Below are positions 15,805 through 23,121 of a stretch of DNA of 64,000 nucleotides, piece by piece. Made by a program: the position numbers and the translations under genes. Source of the stretch: Collinsella sp. (lineage in GTDB: Bacteria; Actinomycetota; Coriobacteriia; Coriobacteriales; Coriobacteriaceae); NCBI GenBank assembly GCA_019413925.1, contig DXMY01000011.1, positions 1 to 64,000 on the forward strand. Reading direction: 5' to 3'. A model generated the notes under the pieces. It did no database searches and had not been told where the DNA came from. It saw only the letters and a program-made list of their open reading frames with translations. The number at the start of each line of letters is the position of its first letter. The stretch's first letter is position 1.

Positions 15805-16929
15805 ATGCGCACAGCAAACACGCACAGAAACATGGCACGCTGCGCTGCTACGGCAACCCTCGCTTGTGTTTTGGGCCTGGGCCTCTCGGCTCCTGCCTAT
15901 GCCGATACAGCATCCGACCTTGCCGCTGCCCGTACCAAGCTCGAGCAGATTGGCACGCAAACCCAGCAAATTCATGAAGAACTCTCCGCACAGACGCAGG
16001 AGCTTGATCAGACTGCAGGCGAAATCACGCAAAAGCAGCAAGAGATTGCCGAAGGCCAGGCCAAGCTCTCTAACTACGTTGCCGGTGAGTACAAGACCGG
16101 CGGTCTGAGTCTCCTTCAGGTTCTGACGGGCGTCGACGATCTGGGCGACATGCTCAACCGTCTCTTCTACTACGGCAAGGTGTCCGACAAGCAGGCCCAG
16201 TCCATTCAGGAGGTCAAGGACCATAAGCAGCAGCTCACCGATAAGCAGACCGAGCAGGAGAAGAACGTCGCCGCGACACAGAAGAAGGTCGACGAGCTCA
16301 ATGCTCAGCAGGCTGAGGCCCAGAGTGTCGTGAACTCCCTGGATTCGCAGTTGCAGGCCGAGCTCGCTGCCGAGGCCGAGGCCAACGCTGCGCTGCAGGC
16401 TGGCATTAATGCCAGCACCGCCGAAAAGGCCACGGTGAGCAACGACACCGCCGGTACGACCGAGAACACCAACAATGGTGGCGGTACGACCAACAACGGC
16501 GGTGGCAACACGCCTGCGCCCACGCCCGCTCCTGCTCCCACGCCGCAGCCTGCCCCCACGCCCGCTCCGGCACCCACGCCCTCAGCACCGAGTCAATCTG
16601 TTGATGGTGGCTCCGTTGTTTCGCGCGCCTACAGCAAGCTTGGCTATGCTTATTCTTGGGGCGGTATTGGACCGAACAGCTTTGACTGCTCCGGCTTTGT
16701 AAGCTACTGCCTCACGGGCCGTTATTGCCGCCTTGGCACTACGGGCACCTTCATGGGCTGGACCCGCGTGTCCGATCCCCAGCCTGGCGACGTCGTGGTT
16801 AACTCTTACCACACCGGCATCTACATTGGTAACGGCCAGATGATCCATGCTTCCGACTACAAGACGGGCGTTATCATCAGCTCCGTTGCCGCTGGCATGA
16901 ACAACAATTACATCTTCGTGCGCTACTAA
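15805..16929 (+). CDS. Secreted NlpC/P60 peptidoglycan hydrolase with coiled coil
   Basis: The 374-residue precursor has a signal peptide (residues 1-33, cleavage likely after AYA), two Gln/Glu/Lys-rich coiled-coil stretches (about 38-95 and 125-200), a Gly/Asn then Pro-Ala-Thr linker (about 215-265) and a C-terminal NlpC/P60 domain (about 270-374). The domain has the catalytic triad Cys295 (DCSGFV), His336 (HTGIYIG) and His348 (MIHAS). Such PcsB/CwlO-type enzymes cut D-Glu-mDAP type stem-peptide bonds during wall growth or cell separation, with the coiled coil keeping the enzyme off until activated; this is known for relatives and inferred here. A terminator follows. Confidence 0.93.
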   Translation: MRTANTHRNMARCAATATLACVLGLGLSAPAYADTASDLAAARTKLEQIGTQTQQIHEELSAQTQELDQTAGEITQKQQEIAEGQAKLSNYVAGEYKTGGLSLLQVLTGVDDLGDMLNRLFYYGKVSDKQAQSIQEVKDHKQQLTDKQTEQEKNVAATQKKVDELNAQQAEAQSVVNSLDSQLQAELAAEAEANAALQAGINASTAEKATVSNDTAGTTENTNNGGGTTNNGGGNTPAPTPAPAPTPQPAPTPAPAPTPSAPSQSVDGGSVVSRAYSKLGYAYSWGGIGPNSFDCSGFVSYCLTGRYCRLGTTGTFMGWTRVSDPQPGDVVVNSYHTGIYIGNGQMIHASDYKTGVIISSVAAGMNNNYIFVRY

Positions 16930-16952
16930 TTTATTTCTACAGCGAACGAACG

Positions 16953-16990
16953 TGGGCCTCGCGATCTTGAGTCACGAGACCCATTCTTTT
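16953..16990 (+). terminator. Terminator after the NlpC/P60 gene
   Basis: TGGGCCTCG and CGAGACCCA form a 9-bp stem with one mismatch around a 13-base loop, followed by TTCTTTTT. Confidence 0.7.
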
Positions 16991-17016
16991 TGCCCCAACA
17001 GTTTGCCTTAAGATCA

Positions 17017-17053
17017 GGACGGCTATCTAGTATTCAAAACTAGATAGCCGTCC
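17017..17053 (+). promoter_or_regulatory. Operator-like inverted repeat upstream of degV
   Basis: A perfect 15-bp inverted repeat (GGACGGCTATCTAGT, seven-base loop, ACTAGATAGCCGTCC). Its right arm abuts the region where a -35 box would lie for the TATAAT at 17073-17078, and a further half-site AGACGGCTATAATT (17066-17079) overlaps that -10 box. Read on the minus strand, 26 bases of it match 23 of 26 at 18698-18723 upstream of the DUF1836 gene. There is no T run, so it is more likely a protein-binding site than a terminator. Confidence 0.65.
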
Positions 17054-17072
17054 AATCAATCCGAAAGACGGC

Positions 17073-17078
17073 TATAAT
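17073..17078 (+). promoter_or_regulatory. Probable -10 box of degV
   Basis: TATAAT, a perfect -10 hexamer, sits 29 bases before the degV ATG. No good -35 hexamer is present at the usual distance (GTCCAA with a 17-base spacer), which fits a promoter that depends on or is blocked by a factor bound at the adjacent inverted repeat. Confidence 0.55.
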
Positions 17079-17107
17079 TGTTGAGGAACAAATAGAAAGG
17101 ACCCTCA

Positions 17108-17974
17108 ATGAGCTGGGCGCTTATCTCCGATTCGAGCTGCAATCTTCGCGATTGGCAGCCAACCGCACCTCATACCACCTTTGCATTTGCACCCCTTAAG
17201 ATCCGAGTGGGGGAGCGCGAGTTTGTCGATGACCTCACGCTCGACGTTCACGAGCTCAATTGCGCCGTGCAGGCGGAGTCAAGTGCTTCTTCAAGCGCCT
17301 GTCCAAGCGTAGGGGAGTGGGCCGAACTCTTTAGGCTTGCCGACAAGACGATTTGCATGCCCATCTCGGAGGGCGTATCGGGAAGCTACAATGCCGCGGC
17401 CACCGCACGTGACATGGTGCTTGCCGAGGAGCCCAATCGTCAGATTCATTTGGTTAACTCGCGAGCCGCAGGTGGCAAAATGGACCTAATCTTCCTGCTG
17501 TTCGACCGCTATCTTGCAAGCAACCCGGATACCTCCTTTAAGAATGCCTGCGCCTACTTCGATAGCTTGGAGCAGCAGAGCAAGATCCTCTTCAGTTTGT
17601 GCAATTACGAAAACCTCGCCAAAGCTGGACGTATCCCTAAGGCAGCCGGCGTCATTGCCAACAAGCTCAATATCCGCATTTTGGGAACGGCGAGCGAGGC
17701 CGGTAAAATCGAACTCGTCGGTCACACGCGTGGCGAAAAGAAGATGCTCAACAAGATCATCGATACCATGGAAGCCGAGGGTTTTACGGGCGGCGAGGTC
17801 GTCATCGACCATGTGGAAAATGAGACAGGCGCCCAGGCACTTGCCAGCCGCATTGTGGAGCGCTGGTCAGGCTCCAAGACTATCATCATGCCCTGTAACG
17901 GGCTAGATTCATACTATGCCGAAATGCATGGGCTCATTATCGGCTACGGCATGGGCGTGGCTTCGGGCCAATAA
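17108..17974 (+). CDS. DegV-family fatty-acid-binding protein
   Basis: A 288-residue member of the DegV/FakB family, soluble proteins that hold one fatty acid and present it to a FakA kinase. It starts with the typical WALISDSSCNL strand, has the phosphate/fatty-acid contacts MPISEGVSGSYNAA (residues about 80-93) and VNSRAAGGKMDLI, and the C-terminal domain with YLRIPKAAG-like ENLAKAGRIPKAAG and a final HGLIIGYGMGV. The typical TVSQPS loop is here SSACPSVGEW. No fakA gene is in the window. An operator-like inverted repeat and perfect -10 box precede it, and it converges on the DUF1836 regulator that probably shares the same operator. Confidence 0.88.
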   Translation: MSWALISDSSCNLRDWQPTAPHTTFAFAPLKIRVGEREFVDDLTLDVHELNCAVQAESSASSSACPSVGEWAELFRLADKTICMPISEGVSGSYNAAATARDMVLAEEPNRQIHLVNSRAAGGKMDLIFLLFDRYLASNPDTSFKNACAYFDSLEQQSKILFSLCNYENLAKAGRIPKAAGVIANKLNIRILGTASEAGKIELVGHTRGEKKMLNKIIDTMEAEGFTGGEVVIDHVENETGAQALASRIVERWSGSKTIIMPCNGLDSYYAEMHGLIIGYGMGVASGQ

Positions 17975-17994
17975 CGTCCAACTAAGCAAAAATA

Positions 17995-18034
17995 CGGGCG
18001 GGGCAAAGTGACAGATGACCCTTTGCTCCGCCCG
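17995..18034. terminator. Bidirectional terminator between degV and the DUF1836 gene
   Basis: CGGGCGGGGCAAAG and CTTTGCTCCGCCCG form a 14-bp stem with one G-T pair and a 12-base loop. It is followed by TTTTAT on the plus strand and by TATTTTTG on the minus strand, so it can serve both converging genes. Confidence 0.88.
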
Positions 18035-18047
18035 TTTTATACGTCGG

Positions 18048-18659
18048 CTAGCTATTAAACCCATTAAACTTTAGATAGCTCATCAGGTACGCTTTCGAAA
18101 CGAAGGATGAAACCGCACTGCGCACAAGCAGCGACTCACGCGTTACCTGATGCGCCGTATCGGGAACCGGCGTCTGCTCGACGGAAAACGCCGAACGAAT
18201 CGATGCCTCGAGCTGATCGACCACATAATCGAAGGCCGTCGGGGCATCGTAGCTCAAACGCTGAATGTTAAAGAGTGCCTGCACCGCAGCAATAGGTAAG
18301 ACCTGCTTAAAGAGGCAGATAGCGATCAGGCGGGCAATCTGCTCGCGGCCATATTGCTTTTTGACCGGAGCAGGCACCAGGCCGACCTTCACGTAGTTAT
18401 TGATCATCGATGGCGTAATGACAGGGTGCTCAACGCAAATGGACAGCGGCTCCATCCACAGCGCAACATACTCAATAACCTGGTCGCGGTAGAGCGTCAC
18501 ATTGGGCAACTGGTCATAGCGCGGCAGACTCAACGTATTGAGTTTGCGCACGATTTCGGACTGAATAAATGCATCGGGCAGCACAGTGGGCTGAATATCC
18601 TCAGGCTTAATGCTGACCGACGAATCGGACATCGGAATAACGTGTTTAACGTGGTTCAT
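18048..18659 (-). CDS. DUF1836-family putative transcriptional regulator
   Basis: The 203-residue protein matches the DUF1836 family in its middle part: a MerR-like helical region with SMINNYVKVGLVPAP (residues about 95-110), KKQYGREQIARLIAICLFKQVLPI and a following helical bundle. Members are thought to bind DNA but are uncharacterised. I use the ATG at 18659 behind GGAGG; the frame stays open upstream to 18821 but without a ribosome site. A 26-base element almost identical to the one in front of degV lies 39-64 bases upstream, suggesting that this regulator controls itself and degV. It is flanked by terminators on both sides. Confidence 0.75.
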   Translation of the reverse strand: MNHVKHVIPMSDSSVSIKPEDIQPTVLPDAFIQSEIVRKLNTLSLPRYDQLPNVTLYRDQVIEYVALWMEPLSICVEHPVITPSMINNYVKVGLVPAPVKKQYGREQIARLIAICLFKQVLPIAAVQALFNIQRLSYDAPTAFDYVVDQLEASIRSAFSVEQTPVPDTAHQVTRESLLVRSAVSSFVSKAYLMSYLKFNGFNS

Positions 18660-18697
18660 AAAGGTCCTCCGTTCATTTACTATATTGTATTCTAGGT

Positions 18698-18723
18698 TAT
18701 CTAGTTTTGCATACCACATAGCC
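18698..18723 (-). promoter_or_regulatory. Operator-like site upstream of the DUF1836 gene
   Basis: On the plus strand this reads TATCTAGTTTTG-C-ATAC-C-A-C-ATAGCC. The minus strand of the degV inverted repeat reads the same with three substitutions (23 of 26 identical, including a 12-base exact run TATCTAGTTTTG). It lies next to the -10-like TACAAT of this minus-strand gene. The palindrome is imperfect here. Confidence 0.6.
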
Positions 18724-18731
18724 GGCAAGTA

Positions 18732-18773
18732 AAAGTGGTTGGACAACACATTGATGCATCGTCCAACCACTTT
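18732..18773 (-). terminator. Terminator of trxB
   Basis: AAAGTGGTTGGAC and GTCCAACCACTTT form a perfect 13-bp stem with a 16-base loop about 40 bases past the trxB stop; on the minus strand it is followed by TACTTG after a four-T run. Confidence 0.75.
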
Positions 18774-18813
18774 GTGTAAAGATAGCAACCTTACATAAGA
18801 TATATTATCGTAC

Positions 18814-19752
18814 TTATCCACGGAGAAACGCGTATGCGCTCGTTGCCGCTATGGCTCCATCAGAAACGGCGGTCACAACCTGGCGTAAGCGCTTGGAACG
18901 GATGTCGCCAGCGGCAAATAGACCAGGTGTACAGGTGGCCATCGAATCGTCGGTGACAATGCCGCCGTCGGGAGCCAGGTCGACTAGATGCTCAACAAGC
19001 TCGGTATGTGGCTGCGTCCCCGTAAAGACAAAGATGCCAAACGAGCCGGGCTCAAATGACTCGGCATGAGTTTCCCCAGATGCATTGTCCTTAAAGGTAA
19101 TCGTCGTTGGCATGGCTTCGCCCGATAGCTCCACAATACTAGTTTGGTACCTAACTGTAATATTGTCCTTTGCGAGTACTTTCTGAACAACACCATCCGG
19201 CGCACGGAACTGGTCGCGGCGCAGCACGATGGTCACACTGCTGGCAATGTCGGACAGGAACAGCGCCTCTTCGCATGCCGAATTGCCACCACCGATTACA
19301 AAAACCTGCTTGCCGCGGAAAAACATGCCGTCACATGTTGCGCAATATGAAACGCCACGACCGCGATACGTATCCTCGCCTGCGAAACCTGCCGGACGCG
19401 GCGTGGCACCCATGCAAGCGATAACGCTCGAGGCCAGCGTATCGCCCATATCGTGATGCACCGTAAACAACGCTGCATCGGCATCGTAATCGATACCCGT
19501 AACCATGCTCCATGTAACCTGTGCTCCCAGGCCCTCTGCATGCTGCTGAAAACGCTCGCCGAGTTCGGCGCCACTCAGGAGCGGGAAACCCGGATAGTTC
19601 TCGACCTCATTGGTTGTGGCGATCTGCCCTCCCGACATGCCCTGCTCAATCACGGTCGTCGTAAGGTTGGCACGCGCAGCATAAATGGCGGCAGCATAGC
19701 CCGCGGGGCCGCCACCGATAATCGCAACATCGATCGGCTTATCGGTAGTCAT
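18814..19752 (-). CDS. trxB: Thioredoxin-disulfide reductase
   Basis: TrxB passes electrons from NADPH through FAD and a redox disulfide to thioredoxin. The 312-residue protein has the FAD site IIGGGPAGYAAA (residues 11-22), the redox pair CATC (Cys137, Cys140) followed by D, the NADPH site VIGGGNSACEEA and the C-terminal GLFAAGDIR with QVVTAVSDGAIAA. This is the low-molecular-weight bacterial form. The ATG at 19752 follows GAAAGGACG; the upstream open frame to 19827 is not needed. It is divergent from the glycosyltransferase gene and ends at its own terminator. No thioredoxin gene is adjacent. Confidence 0.95.
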   Translation of the reverse strand: MTTDKPIDVAIIGGGPAGYAAAIYAARANLTTTVIEQGMSGGQIATTNEVENYPGFPLLSGAELGERFQQHAEGLGAQVTWSMVTGIDYDADAALFTVHHDMGDTLASSVIACMGATPRPAGFAGEDTYRGRGVSYCATCDGMFFRGKQVFVIGGGNSACEEALFLSDIASSVTIVLRRDQFRAPDGVVQKVLAKDNITVRYQTSIVELSGEAMPTTITFKDNASGETHAESFEPGSFGIFVFTGTQPHTELVEHLVDLAPDGGIVTDDSMATCTPGLFAAGDIRSKRLRQVVTAVSDGAIAATSAYAFLRG

Positions 19753-19870
19753 GAAGCGTCCTTTCGTCGAAACGTTGTCGTTCTTTGCGCTCGTACCCAA
19801 ATTTACGTGAACGTGACACTCATGCACTACAATGATAAATCCGTATTACAAAGCTGAAGGGGAGTTATCG

Positions 19871-21172
19871 ATGGACCAGGCGCAGACGAGTGACGACGCT
19901 CCCCTGCTCACGCACAGCACTCCCCAATCGGAGCAAACCACGCTCCTGGCTCAGCAAAAACCTCTCGTGACCATCGTGCACGCCTCCGTTGGCTCGGGCC
20001 ACAAGGCCGCCGCAAATGCGATAGCGCAGGCATTCGACCTCATCCGCGGCACCAATGGCATCCCCGAGGATATTGAGATTGAAGTGCTCGATATCCTTGA
20101 TTTTGGACGTATTAAATTCGACGGCAATAAGACCGCGGCTTCTTTTACGGGAGCCACGCGCCCCATTTACGACCTGACCTGGCGATATACGCTTACGGGA
20201 CATCTTCTCTGGGGTGGCGGAACGGCATGGTCGCGAATTATGTTCCCCGCCTTCAACGAATATATTCGTAGCCGCAGGCCCATAGCCGTGGTTGCAACGC
20301 ACATCACAGCAGCCAATGTTGCCGTGGGCGCCCGCGTAATTACGGGTATCGATTATCCGGTCATCTGCGTACCAACAGACTATGAAGTCGAAGGCTTTTG
20401 GCCCCACAAGGACACCGACCTGTTCTGCGTGGCCAACGAATTTATGGCCGAAACGCTGCGCCCTCGCAAGGTTCCCGAGTCAAAGATCCGCATTACGGGT
20501 ATCCCCATCCGAGCGGGATTCGATTCGGATTATGATCGAGAGGAAGAGCTGAAAAAGTTCAATTTGCCGGCAGACAAGACGGTCGTGCTGGTTATGGCTG
20601 GCGCCAGCTTGCCGCAGCCTTACGTGCGTTTCCGGGCGGCGATGGACCATACGCTCCCCTTCCTACGCAGCTTTGAGGACATGCATTTTGTCTTTTTGCC
20701 GGGCAAGGATGAGGAATACGCCACCCGCCTCAAGACGCTCTTCGATGCCATGAAGCTCGAGAACGTCACGGTTTTGGACTATGTCGACGACATGGCGGCC
20801 CTCATGCACGGGTGCGACCTGGCAATCCTCAAATCGGGCGGACTCACGGTCACCGAGTGCCTATGTGCACATCTACCGATGATTCTGCTGGGCAAGTCCT
20901 ATGGCCAGGAAAAGGCCAACACCACCATGCTCACCGGCATGGGCGCCAGCATGCATGTCACCACCGCACGAGAGCTCATCGTGACGTTGCGTCATCTCCA
21001 CGATCATCCTGAGTCGCTCAAGGCACTGCTCATCAACGGCGAAGTACTACGCCGCCCACACGCAGCCGAAGACATCGCCATCGCCACCATAGAGCTCGTA
21101 GGCAAACCCCAAAAGCGCAAACGAGCCTTCTGCCGCTTCTACTGGGGCGGCAAGCCAGCGCATATCCGCTAG
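19871..21172 (+). CDS. MGDG synthase/UgtP-type glycosyltransferase
   Basis: A 433-residue GT-B glycosyltransferase of the MGDG synthase/processive diacylglycerol glucosyltransferase group (GT28). The N-terminal domain has VTIVHASVGSGHKAAANAI (residues about 33-51) and the long loop with FDGNKTAASF and TGATRPIYD; the C-terminal domain has VLVMAGASLP and the nucleotide-sugar site DLAILKSGGLTVTECL with EKANTTML. Such enzymes add hexose to diacylglycerol to make glycolipid anchors. An N-terminal tail of about 30 residues is poorly conserved. ATG 19871 follows GGGGAG; an upstream ATG at 19832 has no ribosome site. The C-terminal end is basic (KPQKRKRAFCR), suited to membrane association. Confidence 0.88.
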   Translation: MDQAQTSDDAPLLTHSTPQSEQTTLLAQQKPLVTIVHASVGSGHKAAANAIAQAFDLIRGTNGIPEDIEIEVLDILDFGRIKFDGNKTAASFTGATRPIYDLTWRYTLTGHLLWGGGTAWSRIMFPAFNEYIRSRRPIAVVATHITAANVAVGARVITGIDYPVICVPTDYEVEGFWPHKDTDLFCVANEFMAETLRPRKVPESKIRITGIPIRAGFDSDYDREEELKKFNLPADKTVVLVMAGASLPQPYVRFRAAMDHTLPFLRSFEDMHFVFLPGKDEEYATRLKTLFDAMKLENVTVLDYVDDMAALMHGCDLAILKSGGLTVTECLCAHLPMILLGKSYGQEKANTTMLTGMGASMHVTTARELIVTLRHLHDHPESLKALLINGEVLRRPHAAEDIAIATIELVGKPQKRKRAFCRFYWGGKPAHIR

Positions 21173-21185
21173 CGTCTTTATGTCC

Positions 21186-21289
21186 GCTTACCTGCGGGAG
21201 GCCCCTATATATCATCCCATGCTCAAACATTCTCGCTTCGCTGCGAAACTGCGCGTGGGACGATATATAGGGGCCTCCCGCAGGTAAGC
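21186..21289. repeat. Long palindromic element A1 (first of inverted pair A)
   Basis: Arms 21186-21219 and 21256-21289 pair over 34 positions with a single mismatch; the outer 28 bp are perfect. The 36-base loop (21220-21255) begins TGCTCAAACATTCTCG and ends GAAACTGCGCG. The reverse complement of this loop recurs in element A2. It begins 13 bases after the glycosyltransferase stop and has no T run, so although it could act as a transcript end it does not look like an ordinary terminator. Confidence 0.9.
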
Positions 21290-21365
21290 TGCGTTTACGT
21301 ACTAGCAGCTATACCAGATTCCCCACCAGTAGAATCTGCAAAGGGGAACCAGATAATATAAATAC

Positions 21366-21414
21366 AGTAAGCCGACGCGACAAAGGAGGCGTCCCTTTAT
21401 CGCGTCGGCTTACT
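21366..21414. repeat. Hairpin inside composite element A
   Basis: A perfect 15-bp stem (AGTAAGCCGACGCGA with TCGCGTCGGCTTACT) with a 19-base loop that can pair further (AAAGG with CCTTT). It lies in the central segment between the palindromes A1 and A2. No T run follows on either strand. Confidence 0.8.
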
Positions 21415-21447
21415 AGAAAAGTAAATATTATCTCAAGCGAGTAGCCG

Positions 21448-21550
21448 CCCGCCCGGGGCTTACCTATATCGTTCCACGCGCAGTTTCGCAGCGAGCGAAG
21501 CGAAGCGAGAATGTTTGAGCATGGAATGATATAGGTAAGCCCCGGGCGGG
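21448..21550. repeat. Long palindromic element A2 (second of inverted pair A)
   Basis: Arms 21448-21476 and 21522-21550 pair over 29 positions with one G-T mismatch. The 45-base loop (21477-21521) starts CGCGCAGTTTCGCAGCG and ends GAATGTTTGAGCA; it is the reverse complement of the A1 loop apart from a 9-base internal duplication. The loop-proximal arm (TATATCGTTCCA) is also related to A1, but the outer arm is not. It ends 15 bases before the dut stop codon. Confidence 0.9.
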
Positions 21551-21565
21551 AGGGATACGAGCGCC

Positions 21566-22009
21566 CTAGGCGATGCCGCTGGAGCCGAAGCCTCCTTTGC
21601 CTCGGTCGGTTTCGTCTAGTTCTTCTACTTCTATGAGGTTGACCGTGGGGACTTCTTGGATGACGAGTTGGGCTATGCGGTCGCCTTTGTTGATTTGGAT
21701 GTCGTTGGTGGGATCCAGGTTGATGAGGATAACCTTGAGTTCCCCTCGGTAGTGGGCGTCGATGAGGCCCGGCGTATTGACTATAGACAGGCCCTGCTTG
21801 ATGGCCAAGCCGCTGCGGGGCTGGACGAAGCCGGCGTAGCCATCGGGCAGGGCGATGGCCAGCCCCGTAGAGACCAGACGGCGTTCGAAGGGCTTCAGGA
21901 CGCAGTCCTCGTTGGAGCGCAAATCCAAGCCGGCATCGGTGGGATGGGCGTATTTGGGAAGCTCGACGGTGGGGTCGAGACGCTTTATGTTGACGGTAAT
22001 GTTGGACAT
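21566..22009 (-). CDS. dut: dUTP diphosphatase
   Basis: Dut hydrolyses dUTP to dUMP, keeping uracil out of DNA and supplying thymidylate synthesis. The 147-residue trimeric-type enzyme has all five motifs: [39 protein letters not shown] and the C-terminal [10 protein letters not shown] arm. It starts 4 bases after nrdR and is the last gene of a minus-strand set (LysM protein, nrdR, dut) that faces lexA, so expression may rise with DNA damage. The palindromic element A2 lies just past its stop. Confidence 0.96.
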   Translation of the reverse strand: MSNITVNIKRLDPTVELPKYAHPTDAGLDLRSNEDCVLKPFERRLVSTGLAIALPDGYAGFVQPRSGLAIKQGLSIVNTPGLIDAHYRGELKVILINLDPTNDIQINKGDRIAQLVIQEVPTVNLIEVEELDETDRGKGGFGSSGIA

Positions 22010-22013
22010 GGAA

Positions 22014-22457
22014 TCACCTTAGCTTGTCGAGCTCTTGCAGAAATTCATCGACGTCTTTGAAATCGCGGTAGACCGAGGCAAAACGGATGTAAGCAACCTT
22101 GTCGATCTTGGCCAAGCGCTTGAGCACCATGTCACCCAACTCATGGGACGTGACGGCCGTCAGCGTGCGAGAGCGAAGCTCGACCTCGATGTCATCGATA
22201 ATCTCATTGAGCTTCTTAGTGTCGATATCGCGCTTGATGGTGGCGCGCATCAAGCCGACAAGAAGCTTATTGCGATCGAACCGCTGCTTAGTTCCATCTG
22301 ACTTAATGACCTCGATAGGGTCCTCGCATCGCTCAAACGTTGTAAAGCGGTAGTTACACGAGCAACATTCGCGACGGCGCTTAATGGTGTTATTTGACTC
22401 CTGCATACGGGAATCAACGACGCGGGTATGTGCCTTGCCGCATTTGGGACAGCGCAT
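22014..22457 (-). CDS. nrdR: Transcriptional repressor NrdR
   Basis: NrdR senses ATP/dATP and represses ribonucleotide reductase genes. The 147-residue protein has the N-terminal zinc ribbon (CPKC at residues 3-6, CSC near 32-34 with the [17 protein letters not shown] signature) and the ATP-cone domain ([19 protein letters not shown] onwards, residues about 50-140). The position between a LysM gene and dut, opposite lexA, parallels the lexA-divS-nrdR neighbourhood of corynebacteria and mycobacteria. No ribonucleotide reductase gene lies in the window. Confidence 0.95.
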   Translation of the reverse strand: MRCPKCGKAHTRVVDSRMQESNNTIKRRRECCSCNYRFTTFERCEDPIEVIKSDGTKQRFDRNKLLVGLMRATIKRDIDTKKLNEIIDDIEVELRSRTLTAVTSHELGDMVLKRLAKIDKVAYIRFASVYRDFKDVDEFLQELDKLR

Positions 22458-22508
22458 GGTACCTCCTCTTAAACGATAACAAGGGTACCATGCGCAGCGC
22501 GATAATGA

Positions 22509-22958
22509 TTACGAACGAGCAGGAACCTTAAGATGCGCACCGGCGGCGAGCGAACCATGCTCCAGATGATTGACGCTACGGATCATGTCGGAAGTCTCTT
22601 GCGTGGAAAGGCCTTCGATTGGATATTCTTCGGCAATCGACCAAAGAGAATCGCCAGGCTGAACGCGAATGGTCTCGTAGGTAATGTTGGAAACGGACTC
22701 GGCATACGCGGCGTGACGAGTGCTAAAGACCGACATAGTGAGGACAAAGAAGAGCGTAAGCGCAACGGCGACGGCGACAATCGTCGGAACCTTCAGGGCA
22801 ACGCGGGCCGGCGCGACTACAGCCTGCTGATTGCGCGCAGGCTTTACGGTCAAAGGCTGAAAGCCGGAGCGGCCACCCTGAACAACCGTAAAAGTGGGTT
22901 CTGCAGGCGTCTCGAGCTTAAGGGCGAGGTTTCCCTGGACCATATTCGTTACGTTCAT
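22509..22958 (-). CDS. Membrane-anchored LysM protein divergent from lexA (YneA/DivS-like)
   Basis: A 149-residue protein with a cytoplasmic N-terminus of about 55 residues, one membrane helix (VPTIVAVAVALTLFFVLTMS) and an extracytoplasmic LysM domain (RVQPGDSLWSIAEEYP to LKVPA). Location and layout match the SOS-induced division inhibitors beside lexA (YneA in Bacillus; DivS and Rv2719c in actinobacteria), which delay septation after DNA damage; sequence similarity is limited to the layout, so the function is inferred. Two adjacent ATGs (22961 and 22958) follow AGGAG; spacing favours the second. A LexA box lies about 70 bases upstream. Confidence 0.78.
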   Translation of the reverse strand: MNVTNMVQGNLALKLETPAEPTFTVVQGGRSGFQPLTVKPARNQQAVVAPARVALKVPTIVAVAVALTLFFVLTMSVFSTRHAAYAESVSNITYETIRVQPGDSLWSIAEEYPIEGLSTQETSDMIRSVNHLEHGSLAAGAHLKVPARS

Positions 22959-23028
22959 CATGTTCTCCTCTCGCGTGTTTTGCTGAGAACAGTTTTATCA
23001 AGCCGCGCGGACAAAAATGTCTAGCGCG

Positions 23029-23098
23029 AGAACGAATGTTCGGTTATTATTATCTTCGAACAGTTGTTCCTGTCAAGCAAAATTCGAACATTTGTTTG
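23029..23098. promoter_or_regulatory. Three LexA (SOS) boxes between the LysM gene and lexA
   Basis: Three 14-base sites fit the Gram-positive LexA consensus CGAAC-N4-GTTCG: 23029-23042 (read on the minus strand as CGAACATTCGTTCT), 23057-23070 (CGAACAGTTGTTCC) and 23085-23098 (CGAACATTTGTTTG). Centre-to-centre spacing is 28 bases for each step, which puts them on nearly the same face of the helix. They can repress both lexA and the LysM-nrdR-dut set. Confidence 0.9.
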
Positions 23099-23121
23099 AC
23101 ATGGGTAGAGAGGATGCCCTG

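Noticed and set aside
21186..21550. Reading pair A as terminal inverted repeats of an insertion sequence
   Set aside because: Each palindrome is internally symmetric, the inside is only about 160 bases, there is no transposase frame and no flanking target-site duplication was found.
22509..22958. LysM protein as a secreted wall hydrolase
   Set aside because: There is no catalytic domain; it has a membrane anchor plus one LysM and sits opposite lexA, which fits a division inhibitor better.
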